Position numbers and translations under genes: made by a program. A stretch of 5,858 nt of DNA, taken from assembly GCA_015484935.1 (NCBI GenBank), contig WFUQ01000099.1:1-5858 (forward strand), written 5' to 3'. A model generated the notes under the pieces. It was not told the origin of the DNA and searched no databases. It was given only the letters and a program-made list of their open reading frames with translations. Position 1 is the stretch's first letter, and each line of letters opens with the position of its first letter. Below are positions 1 through 5,858 of the stretch, piece by piece. Source of the DNA: Gammaproteobacteria bacterium (GTDB lineage Bacteria; Pseudomonadota; Gammaproteobacteria; SZUA-229).

Positions 1-404
1 GCACCGATCAGTGCAGGAATCTCTGGGTCGATATCATCACAGACCGATACGACAGTCGCGACGATCTGGGTATCGTTTTTGAAACCTTTGGGGAACAGCG
101 GACGTATCGGACGATCGATCAGACGACAGGTCAGTGTCTCCGCTTCACTCGGACGACCTTCACGACGGAAGAAACCACCCGGGATCTTGCCCGCAGCATA
201 AGTGCGTTCCTGATAGTTCACTGTCATCGGGAAAAAGTCCTTGCTCGGATCGGCATCTTTCAATGCGACCGCAGTGACGAATACCACCGTATCTGAAACA
301 CTGACCATCACTGCACCGCTTGCCTGACGTGCGATCTCGCCCGTTTCGAGGGTTACTGTGTGGTCACCGTATTTAAATTCTGTTTTGGTTGCTGTAGGTA
401 TCAC
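1..404 (-). CDS. pnp: Polyribonucleotide nucleotidyltransferase (PNPase), N-terminal part, cut by the window edge
   Basis: PNPase is a trimeric 3'-to-5' exoribonuclease that uses phosphate to release nucleoside diphosphates; it works in cytoplasmic mRNA decay, in many bacteria bound to RNase E. Only the first 134 codons are present, covering most of the first RNase PH-like core domain. Visible landmarks are [17 protein letters not shown] (residues 12-28), the near-invariant [10 protein letters not shown] (78-87) in the RNA-contacting region, and [12 protein letters not shown] (94-105). The catalytic second core domain and the KH and S1 domains lie outside the window. I chose the GTG at 402-404 because no ATG lies in frame nearby upstream and the first recognisable family residues follow within ten codons; a GGGA at 414-417, nine bases upstream, can serve as ribosome binding site. 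It follows rpsO by 99 bases with a terminator-like hairpin between them. Identity is very secure; the exact start is less so. Confidence 0.96.
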   Translation of the reverse strand, partial: MIPTATKTEFKYGDHTVTLETGEIARQASGAVMVSVSDTVVFVTAVALKDADPSKDFFPMTVNYQERTYAAGKIPGGFFRREGRPSEAETLTCRLIDRPIRPLFPKGFKNDTQIVATVVSVCDDIDPEIPALIG

Positions 405-434
405 TTTCTTATTTCCCGGTTTGATGTAAACACT

Positions 435-457
435 AAAACGCCTGAGAGGCTCAGGCG
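435..457 (-). terminator. Terminator-like hairpin between rpsO and pnp
   Basis: On the minus strand an uninterrupted 8-bp stem (CGCCTGAG, loop CCT, CTCAGGCG; bases 439-457) is followed directly by TTTT (435-438) and then AGTGTTT. This is the form of a Rho-independent terminator, placed 46 bases after the rpsO stop. The T run is short, so leaky termination is likely, which fits the fact that pnp starts only 34 bases beyond the stem and needs read-through or a nearby promoter. In E. coli a terminator also sits between rpsO and pnp. The hairpin is seen directly; its efficiency is inferred. Confidence 0.75.
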
Positions 458-503
458 ATGGTTTGATTGATTATCTGGTACGAAGCACGCTGGCGCCAGT
501 ATC

Positions 504-773
504 CTAGCGACGCAGACCCAGACTGGAGATCAGTTCTTTGTAACGATCTACATTCTTGCCTTTGAGGTAATCCAGCAACTTACGACGCTGATTAACCATA
601 CGCAACAGACCACGACGTGAATGATGATCGTGATTGTGCTCTTTGAAATGCTCAGTCAATTGCACGATACGTGTTGTCAGCAGGGCGACCTGTACTTCAG
701 GAGAGCCGGTATCTGCCTCATCACGTTTGTGTTTTCCAATTACTTCTGCTTTTTCCGCAGTCGATAATGCCAT
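504..773 (-). CDS. rpsO: 30S ribosomal protein S15
   Basis: S15 is a primary binding protein of the 30S subunit: it binds the three-way junction of the central domain of 16S rRNA early in assembly and lies at the subunit interface. The product has 89 residues, the same as the E. coli protein as I recall it. It shows the family signatures [12 protein letters not shown] (22-33) and the strongly basic [22 protein letters not shown] (49-70), plus the SSLGLRR end. The ATG at 771-773 has a good Shine-Dalgarno GGAG (779-782) five bases upstream; the stop is TAG. It has its own candidate promoter upstream and a terminator-like hairpin downstream, so it can be expressed as a short separate transcript as well as from the nusA operon. 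In E. coli S15 represses its own translation through the mRNA leader; whether that happens here is open. Confidence 0.98.
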   Translation of the reverse strand: MALSTAEKAEVIGKHKRDEADTGSPEVQVALLTTRIVQLTEHFKEHNHDHHSRRGLLRMVNQRRKLLDYLKGKNVDRYKELISSLGLRR

Positions 774-791
774 GAATACTCCGATAAACTA

Positions 792-809
792 TTTTTGCTT
801 CGCTAAAAA
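792..809 (-). promoter_or_regulatory. Small hairpin in the rpsO leader
   Basis: On the minus strand the leader can fold as TTTTT, an unpaired A, GC, loop GAA, GC, AAAAA, nine bases before the GGAG ribosome binding site. The stem is mostly A-U and holds a single bulged A. It lies in the stretch between the candidate promoter and the start codon, where S15 leaders in other bacteria carry structures that bind S15. The pairing is seen; a role in S15 feedback is only a guess, as the stem is weak and could be chance. Confidence 0.35.
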
Positions 810-817
810 GGTGGGGG

Positions 818-845
818 ATTTTATCACTAATTTCCCGTATGAAAA
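818..845 (-). promoter_or_regulatory. Candidate sigma-70 promoter of rpsO
   Basis: On the minus strand a -35 element TTTTCA (840-845, four of six consensus bases) is separated by 16 bases from a -10 element TAAAAT (818-823, five of six). A TG one base before the -10 box makes it an extended -10 promoter, which compensates for the modest -35. Transcription would begin near 810-812, giving an rpsO leader of about 38 bases. The placement between truB and rpsO matches the position of the known rpsO promoter in E. coli. The elements are read from sequence; activity is inferred. Confidence 0.6.
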
Positions 846-952
846 AGCATTGTTTTTAAAAGATTTATTGCCCATTCGGGGTAGAAATCTCAAGCACAGG
901 GTACGAGTAGCATGGCACAATGCGAGCCTGCCGGAAACCCTGTATCCGTGCC

Positions 953-1870
953 TCAGGCGCTGGCCGCGATCATGCGACGCGGTGCGACCCTGCCATCATC
1001 CTGAATCTCGCCCACCCCCATGAAACGGGAGCGGTCGTAGATGCGCACCCAGCCCGTGGTCGGTGCGTGCGGCACCTGTATGGGCTGCCCCTGACTCATG
1101 TAGAACGCGGCATCCGGGTCCAGCTGGATGTCCGGCCAGTTGGCGACTCCGCTCTCGATCGGCAGCATCAGCGCGTCCAGCTCGGCAAAAGGCGCATCGC
1201 GCATCGCCTGTAACTGGTCGAGGGTGATCATCTCACCGGCATAGGGCCCTACCGACAGGCGACGCAACCGGGTGATGTGGGCACCGCAACCCAGCGCCTC
1301 GCCCAGATCTTCGGCGATAGTACGCACATAGGTGCCTTTCGAGCAATGGATCTCCATCTTCAGCACACCGTCCTGATAATCCTGAATCTCCGCTTTATAC
1401 ACAGTGATGGTCCTGGGTTTACGCTCGACTACCACGCCTTCTCTGGCCAGCTTGTACAGGCGCTGGCCTTCATGTTTGAGGGCAGAATACATCGGTGGAA
1501 TCTGGTCGATGGTGCCGATGAACGCCTGCAGTTCCCGCTCGATATCCGCCAGTGTGATGCCGGAAAAATCACGCTCCTGCAAGACCTCCCCTTCCGCATC
1601 TGCCGTGGTGGTAGTGACACCCAGCTGACAGGTCAGCTGATAACTCTTGTCCGCATCCAGCAGGAATGCCGATATCTTGGTGGCTTCACCAAAACACAGA
1701 GGCAGCATACCGGTCGCCAGTGGATCCAGACTACCGGTATGACCGGCCTTCGCTGCCTTGTAGATAAACTTGGCTTCCTGCAGAGCTTTGTTGGAACTCA
1801 GACCTGCCGGTTTATCCAGTAACAGTACGCCATTGACCGGACGACCTTTATTGCGACTTCTTCTTGCCAT
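953..1870 (-). CDS. truB: tRNA pseudouridine(55) synthase TruB
   Basis: TruB converts uridine 55 in the T loop of nearly all tRNAs to pseudouridine and also acts as a tRNA folding chaperone. The 305-residue product is close to the usual length (about 314 in E. coli). It opens with the motif GVLLLDKPAGLSSN (14-27), followed by GHTGSLDPLATGMLP (43-57), which holds the catalytic aspartate, Asp49. Tyr77 in the KSYQ segment, the PPMYSALK motif (125-132) and CSKGTYVRT (176-184, with Tyr181 and Arg183) complete the active site. The C-terminal portion, from about residue 245 (DIQLDPDAAFYMSQGQPI onward), resembles the PUA-like tRNA-binding domain. The ATG start lies four bases after the rbfA stop, with a weak GAGA nine bases upstream inside the rbfA end, which suggests translational coupling. 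The stop is TGA. Nothing in it looks damaged. Confidence 0.97.
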   Translation of the reverse strand: MARRSRNKGRPVNGVLLLDKPAGLSSNKALQEAKFIYKAAKAGHTGSLDPLATGMLPLCFGEATKISAFLLDADKSYQLTCQLGVTTTTADAEGEVLQERDFSGITLADIERELQAFIGTIDQIPPMYSALKHEGQRLYKLAREGVVVERKPRTITVYKAEIQDYQDGVLKMEIHCSKGTYVRTIAEDLGEALGCGAHITRLRRLSVGPYAGEMITLDQLQAMRDAPFAELDALMLPIESGVANWPDIQLDPDAAFYMSQGQPIQVPHAPTTGWVRIYDRSRFMGVGEIQDDGRVAPRRMIAASA

Positions 1871-1874
1871 CTAA

Positions 1875-2267
1875 CTATGTCTCATCTTTTTCATTATCAC
1901 TATCACCGGCAACATCGCCATCACCGGAGATCGCTTTCTGTATCAATGCATCCATCGCCGCGCCTTTTTCCAGACTGGTATCGAGGATAAATTTTATATT
2001 CGGAACCGTACGTGAACGCATACGTTTTGCGACCTGGGTACGCAGAAAACCGGCCGCCCGGTTGAGCGTATCCATGCTTTCCTGTTGCTTGTCTTGTTCC
2101 AGTATCGAACAGAACACGATGCACTGACTCAGGTCACGGCTGAGGCGCACTTCGGTCAGCGACAGAAATCCCATGCGCGGATCCTTCAGATCATCGCGGA
2201 TGATCTCAGCCAGATCACGCCGTATCTGTTCGGCCATGCGCTGATTGCGCGAAAATTCTCTGGGCAC
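1875..2267 (-). CDS. rbfA: 30S ribosome-binding factor A (RbfA)
   Basis: RbfA is a small KH-domain protein that binds immature 30S subunits near the 16S 5' helix, helps late maturation, and is needed for growth in the cold in E. coli. The product has 130 residues. The start PREFSRNQRMAEQIRRDLAEII (2-23) aligns with the family N terminus, followed by KDPRMGFLSLTEVRLSRDLSQ (28-48). The AxG kink typical of the RbfA KH fold is at Ala71-Ala72-Gly73, and VPNIKFILDTS closes the domain. The tail after about residue 113 is acidic (GDGDVAGDSDNEKDE). The start is GTG (2265-2267): the N-terminal match begins right there, and the frame upstream reaches a TGA at 2292-2294 with no ATG. No clear Shine-Dalgarno precedes it, so translation may depend on ribosomes arriving from infB, 109 bases upstream, or on an unseen element. 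Confidence 0.95.
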   Translation of the reverse strand: MPREFSRNQRMAEQIRRDLAEIIRDDLKDPRMGFLSLTEVRLSRDLSQCIVFCSILEQDKQQESMDTLNRAAGFLRTQVAKRMRSRTVPNIKFILDTSLEKGAAMDALIQKAISGDGDVAGDSDNEKDET

Positions 2268-2368
2268 GTCAGTAGCGCAGCGAACAGCGTGTCAGTGATA
2301 GCGAAACCACACGAAAAAACCCGGACATGATCGTCAGTCGCTCTCGCTTCACTATGCTCAGGTACACC

Positions 2369-2396
2369 CGCTCCTGCTAGAGCGTGCGCTCCTGCT
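2369..2396. repeat. 10-bp direct repeat across the infB stop codon
   Basis: CGCTCCTGCT occurs at 2369-2378 and again at 2387-2396, an 18-base period. The lower-coordinate copy overlaps the infB stop (2377-2379); the other lies in the last codons of infB. Read on the minus strand, both encode Gln-Glu-Arg in the infB frame, one before the stop and one just after it. This looks like a small local duplication, or chance. No function is suggested. Confidence 0.5.
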
Positions 2397-4929
2397 CGAC
2401 GCGTTCAAACACTTCTATCTGGTCACCGACTTTGACATCGTTGTAGTTCTTCACAGCGATACCACACTCGGTACCACTCTTCACTTCATCGACGGCATCC
2501 TTGAAGCGACGCAGGGATTCCAGCTCCCCTTCGAAGATCACGACGTTGTCGCGCAATACGCGGATAGGTTGTGAACGCTTGATAGTCCCTTCGGTAACGA
2601 TAGAACCCGCGACCTGACCGAAGGCGGGAGAACGGAACACTTCCTTGACTTCGGCAAGACCGATGATCTGCTCCCGGTATTCCGGTTTCAGCATGCCGAC
2701 CAGCGCCTTCTTCACATCATCGATCAGTTCGTAGATGACGCTGTAATAATTAAGCTCGACACCGCGTTCTGCTGCAGAACGCCTTGCCGATGCATCGGCG
2801 CGCACATTGAAACCGAGCACGATCGCGCCGGATGCGGCTGCCAGGCTGATATCGGTTTCGTTGATGCCACCGATACCGGAGCCGACGATACTGACATCGA
2901 CCTCTTCGTTGTCTGCTACCAGTTTACGCAAGGCATCGATGATGGCTTCGAGCGTACCCTGCACATCGGCCTTCAACATGATGTTGAGTTTGCTGGTCTC
3001 ACCGGACTGCATACGATCGAACAGTGATTCCATCTTGGACTGTTGCTGTGTCGCCAGTCGCAGTTTGCGTGTTTTATCGCGACGGTTCTCAGCCACTTCT
3101 CTGGCGGTACGTTCGTCTTCGACTACCAGCATCTCATCACCGGCACTCGGCGTGCTGGACAGACCGATGACAGCGACCGGGATCGATGGACCGGCTTGCT
3201 CAGCCACGTTGCCGTATTCGTCGAACATGGCACGTACACGACCGAACTCTTCACCTGCCAGCATGATATCGCCCTTGCGCAGGGTACCGGATTGCACCAG
3301 TACGGTCGCAGTCACACCACGGCCCTTGTCGAGAGAGGCTTCCAGTACCACCCCTTTCGCCAGGCCTTCTTTACTGGCTTTCAGTTCCATGACTTCTGCC
3401 GTCAACGAGATCGCATCCAGCAATGCGTCGATACCTTCACCCGTGTGCGCAGAGACATTGACGAAAATAGTATCACCGCCCCAGTCTTCCGGAATGATCT
3501 CCTGTTGACCCAGCTCGTTCTTCACACGATCAGGATCGGCATCTTCTTTATCTATCTTGTTCACCGCCACGATGATCGGCACACCGGCAGCTTTGGAATG
3601 TTGTATCGCTTCGATGGTCTGCGGCATCACACCGTCATCGGCAGCGACCACCAGGATAACGATATCGGTCGCACTGGCTCCGCGCTCACGCATGCTGGTG
3701 AAGGCGGCATGTCCCGGCGTATCCAGAAATGTGATCACGCCATTGTCGGTTTCGACATGATACGCACCGATGTGCTGGGTGATACCACCCGCTTCACCCG
3801 ACGCGACCTTGGAAGTGCGGATATAGTCCAGCAGCGATGTCTTACCGTGATCGACATGCCCCATGATGGTCACCACCGGTGGGCGTGTCTCGGTTTCCAG
3901 CTCGCTCTCACCGTCACGTTTCAACAGAGCTTTTTCGGTGTCTTCTTCACTGACTGTGATCGCATTATGACCCAGCTCCTCGACCACCAGCGTAGCCGTA
4001 TCCTGATCGATGATCTGATTGATGGTCGCCATGACTCCCATCTTCATCAGTTCCTTGATCAGCTCACCGGCTTTCATCGACATACGTCTGGCCAGCTCAT
4101 CGACGGTGATGGTTTCGGGTATGGTGACATCGTGCACGATAGGTGCGACCGGTTTCTCGAAACCGTGTTTGGTCTCTGCGACTACCTGGGAAGCAGCACG
4201 ACCTTTCTTCTTCTTGCGTCTGCCGCCCTGTCCACTGGCGACATGTAATTCAGTACGACCATACGTGGTCGCATCTTTGCCATGTTCGACCTTGCCTTTC
4301 TTGCTACCGTGTTTGCCACGTTTCGCATCGGTGGAAGCAGCTGCCTGAATCTGGTCAGGTGTGGCGACCGTTTTTTCTGCTTTCTTCTCGCTGACGGCTT
4401 TTTCCGCTTCGGCTTTTTCTCTGGCTTCTTTACGGCGCTGTTCCAGTTCCTGTTGTTCTTTTTCACGCTGTTCTGCACGTGCGCGTTTGGTATCCAGCTC
4501 CTGCTGTCTTTCCAGTTCGCGTCTTGCCTGTTCGGCACGCAGTTTCTCCAACTCCTCCAGCTCTTTCGGTTTGGCTGTTGTCGCCTCATCGGTCTGTGCA
4601 GGTTCTACTTCTGTGACCACGGGCTTGGTTATGGTACGTTTACGCCGTACTTCGACCGCCACGGTCTTGCCACGACCGGCCGAACTGCCAACTTTTAATT
4701 CGCTGACTGATTTGCGCTTGCCCAGTGTAATCTTTTTGGTTTTTTCACCGGCAGTCGCGGTCTTGCCATGTTGACCTCGCAGGTATTCGAGCAACTGAAC
4801 CTTGTCCGTGTCCGATATCAGTGAATCCGCTTTGTCTGCACTCAGACCAGCATCCTTGATCTGTTCGAGTAAACGTTCGATGGGGGTGCCGACTACGTCT
4901 GCCAGTTGTTTGACGGTTACTTCTGCCAT
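2377..4929 (-). CDS. infB: Translation initiation factor IF-2
   Basis: IF2 is the GTPase that brings formyl-methionyl initiator tRNA to the 30S subunit and promotes 50S joining. At 850 residues it is near the E. coli length (890). Order of parts: N-terminal IF2_N-type domain (about 1-52, [20 protein letters not shown]), a highly charged, probably helical linker rich in Glu, Lys, Arg and Gln (about 120-190), a basic stretch (about 202-245), a second IF2_N-like domain (about 265-325), then the G domain. G motifs are GHVDHGKTS (357-365), [10 protein letters not shown] (381-390), DTPGH (403-407, with the catalytic histidine at 407), NKID (457-460) and SAH (493-495). Domains II, III and the C-terminal tRNA-binding domain follow, ending [10 protein letters not shown]. 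The ATG (4927-4929) has AGAGG (4940-4944) ten bases upstream. It sits 58 bases after nusA, as in the conserved nusA-infB operon. Shorter internal-start isoforms occur in E. coli; I cannot assign one here. Confidence 0.98.
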   Translation of the reverse strand: MAEVTVKQLADVVGTPIERLLEQIKDAGLSADKADSLISDTDKVQLLEYLRGQHGKTATAGEKTKKITLGKRKSVSELKVGSSAGRGKTVAVEVRRKRTITKPVVTEVEPAQTDEATTAKPKELEELEKLRAEQARRELERQQELDTKRARAEQREKEQQELEQRRKEAREKAEAEKAVSEKKAEKTVATPDQIQAAASTDAKRGKHGSKKGKVEHGKDATTYGRTELHVASGQGGRRKKKKGRAASQVVAETKHGFEKPVAPIVHDVTIPETITVDELARRMSMKAGELIKELMKMGVMATINQIIDQDTATLVVEELGHNAITVSEEDTEKALLKRDGESELETETRPPVVTIMGHVDHGKTSLLDYIRTSKVASGEAGGITQHIGAYHVETDNGVITFLDTPGHAAFTSMRERGASATDIVILVVAADDGVMPQTIEAIQHSKAAGVPIIVAVNKIDKEDADPDRVKNELGQQEIIPEDWGGDTIFVNVSAHTGEGIDALLDAISLTAEVMELKASKEGLAKGVVLEASLDKGRGVTATVLVQSGTLRKGDIMLAGEEFGRVRAMFDEYGNVAEQAGPSIPVAVIGLSSTPSAGDEMLVVEDERTAREVAENRRDKTRKLRLATQQQSKMESLFDRMQSGETSKLNIMLKADVQGTLEAIIDALRKLVADNEEVDVSIVGSGIGGINETDISLAAASGAIVLGFNVRADASARRSAAERGVELNYYSVIYELIDDVKKALVGMLKPEYREQIIGLAEVKEVFRSPAFGQVAGSIVTEGTIKRSQPIRVLRDNVVIFEGELESLRRFKDAVDEVKSGTECGIAVKNYNDVKVGDQIEVFERVEQERTL

Positions 4930-4972
4930 TGTTTATCAGCCTCTACCTTAATCTACCAGTTAGTGTGTTGCG

Positions 4973-4989
4973 AATAACGTTACGTTATT
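4973..4989. repeat. 7-bp inverted repeat over the nusA stop codons
   Basis: AATAACG (4973-4979) and CGTTATT (4983-4989) form a perfect inverted repeat with a 3-base loop. In the transcript it includes the tandem TAA TAA stops of nusA (4985-4990). The stem is A-U rich and has no T run after it, so it is unlikely to end transcription. It might mildly stabilise or separate the nusA and infB coding regions, or be chance. Confidence 0.45.
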
Positions 4990-5858
4990 ACGATGTTTGC
5001 TCTTCTGCTGCAAACCAGGGTGCACGTGCAGTCATGATGATCGCCGAGGCACGCTCCTCATCCATCTCATCGATATCCATGATGTCATCGACCGCTTGCT
5101 CAGCCAGGTCTTCCATCGTACAGATGCCTTTCGCGGCAAGTGCATTGGCGAGTGTCTGATCCATGCCTTCCATGGTGAGCAGGTCTTCTGCCGGCTGGTG
5201 TTCTTCGATAACTTCCTCTTTCATAATCGCCTGGGTCAGCAGGTAATCACGTGCACGGTTGCGTAACTCGGCGATGATGTCTTCGTCGAATTCTTCGATA
5301 GCCAGCAGTTCTGCTTCGGCCACGTAAGCGACCTCCTCGATAGAAGTGAAACCTTCGGTCGCCAAGATAGTCGCCACCTCGGCATCGACATCCAGCGCTT
5401 CCATAAATACTTCCAGATACTGGGTGTTCTCGGCTTCGGTGCGTTCTTCCGCTTCTTTCTCGGTCATCACGTTGAGCTCCCAACCGGTGAGCTCACTCGC
5501 CAGACGGATGTTCTGACCACCACGGCCTATCGCCATCGCCAGTTTGTCTTCATCGACAGCGATGTTCATGCTGTTGGCTTCTTCGTCTACCACGATCGAG
5601 GTGACTTCTGCCGGTGACATGGCATTGATGACGAACTGCGCAGGGTTCTCATCCCACAGGATGATATCGACACGTTCACCGGCCAGCTCGTTGGAGACAG
5701 ACTGTACGCGTGACCCGCGCATACCGACGCAGGCGCCGATAGGATCAAGTTTGGGGTCGAGTGAATTCACAGAAATCTTTGCACGTGAACCGGCATCGCG
5801 GGCACCGCCGATGATCTCGATCAGACCCTGATCGACTTCGGGCACTTCCAGCTTGAAC
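4988..5858 (-). CDS. nusA: Transcription termination/antitermination factor NusA, C-terminal part, cut by the window edge
   Basis: NusA binds RNA polymerase and nascent RNA, and modulates pausing, intrinsic termination and antitermination. The 289 complete codons present begin FKLEVPEVDQGLIEIIGGARDAG, and the frame is open at the window end, so the true start lies outside; the N-terminal polymerase-binding domain and S1 domain are missing. Numbering from that first Phe, KH1 spans about 25-100, with GACVGMRGSRVQ holding its GxxG, and the linking NPAQFVINAM. KH2 spans about 102-155, with AIGRGGQNIRLAS. Two helix-hairpin-helix-like acidic repeats follow: AR1 (roughly 165-230, GFTSIEEVAYVAEAELLAIEEF) and AR2 (roughly 238-285, ICTMEDLAEQAVDDIMDIDEMDEE). 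Having both acidic repeats is typical of gammaproteobacterial and related NusA; AR2 in E. coli contacts the polymerase alpha C-terminal domain. It ends with tandem TAA stops. The GTG at 5843-5845 is internal, not a start. Confidence 0.97.
   Translation of the reverse strand, partial: FKLEVPEVDQGLIEIIGGARDAGSRAKISVNSLDPKLDPIGACVGMRGSRVQSVSNELAGERVDIILWDENPAQFVINAMSPAEVTSIVVDEEANSMNIAVDEDKLAMAIGRGGQNIRLASELTGWELNVMTEKEAEERTEAENTQYLEVFMEALDVDAEVATILATEGFTSIEEVAYVAEAELLAIEEFDEDIIAELRNRARDYLLTQAIMKEEVIEEHQPAEDLLTMEGMDQTLANALAAKGICTMEDLAEQAVDDIMDIDEMDEERASAIIMTARAPWFAAEEQTS

Noticed and set aside
842..858. AAAAA/TTTTT pairing in the truB-rpsO spacer
   Set aside because: It is a five-pair A-T-only stem with no GC core, too weak to call a terminator.
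926..958. Imperfect stem-loop at the truB stop (GCCTG/CAGGC outside, CGGA/TCCG inside)
   Set aside because: The arms are short and interrupted, and no T run follows on the minus strand, so it is not a convincing terminator.
634..1213. Plus-strand frames overlapping rpsO, the rpsO promoter region and the truB end
   Set aside because: They are antisense to rpsO and truB, span the intergenic region, and show no domain or family resemblance.
3043..4248. Long plus-strand reading frame of 401 codons opposite infB
   Set aside because: It lies wholly antisense to the well-recognised IF2 G domain. The predicted protein is rich in His, Arg and Asp with no recognisable domain, as expected from the complement of a conserved gene.
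4282..4774. Plus-strand frames with Phe/Leu-rich and Ser-rich products that look like membrane segments
   Set aside because: They are the complement of the Lys/Glu/Arg-rich IF2 linker; Lys and Glu codons read in reverse give Phe, Leu and Ser. The apparent hydrophobicity is an artefact.
5843..5845. Possible GTG start of a 285-residue protein
   Set aside because: The frame is open upstream to the window edge and encodes Phe-Lys-Leu-Glu just before it, which fits the NusA sequence; the GTG is an internal valine codon.

Overview
This window is an ordinary chromosomal segment carrying one conserved bacterial gene cluster, read entirely from the minus strand. In transcription order (high to low coordinates) it holds nusA (3' part), infB, rbfA, truB, rpsO and pnp (5' part). 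The order, and the close match of the encoded proteins to my memory of the E. coli ones (S15 of exactly 89 residues, NusA with two C-terminal acidic repeats, IF2 with a long charged N-terminal region), point to a gammaproteobacterium. It is not an enteric; base composition looks roughly balanced. I cannot name a genus from this sequence.

Layout: 4988-5858 is the NusA C-terminal part (KH1, KH2, AR1, AR2), open at the window edge. After a 58-base gap, 2377-4929 encodes IF2 (850 residues). After a 109-base gap, 1875-2267 encodes RbfA from a GTG start. Four bases later comes truB (953-1870). A 179-base gap holds a good candidate promoter and a short leader with a hairpin, then rpsO (504-773). A 98-base... 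region at 405-503 holds a compact GC-rich hairpin followed by a short T run, then pnp starts at a GTG (404) and leaves the window at base 1. No tRNA, rRNA, mobile element or CRISPR array was seen, and no gene-free stretch exceeds 300 bases.

Together the genes link transcription, ribosome assembly, translation initiation and RNA turnover. NusA controls RNA polymerase pausing and termination, IF2 places initiator tRNA, RbfA matures the 30S subunit, TruB makes pseudouridine 55 in tRNA, S15 is an early 30S assembly protein, and PNPase degrades RNA.

I found no undescribed system. The points worth a second look are regulatory: the short rpsO-pnp spacer without an E. coli-like long leader stem, the compact rpsO promoter and leader, the GTG starts of rbfA and pnp, and small repeats at the infB and nusA ends.
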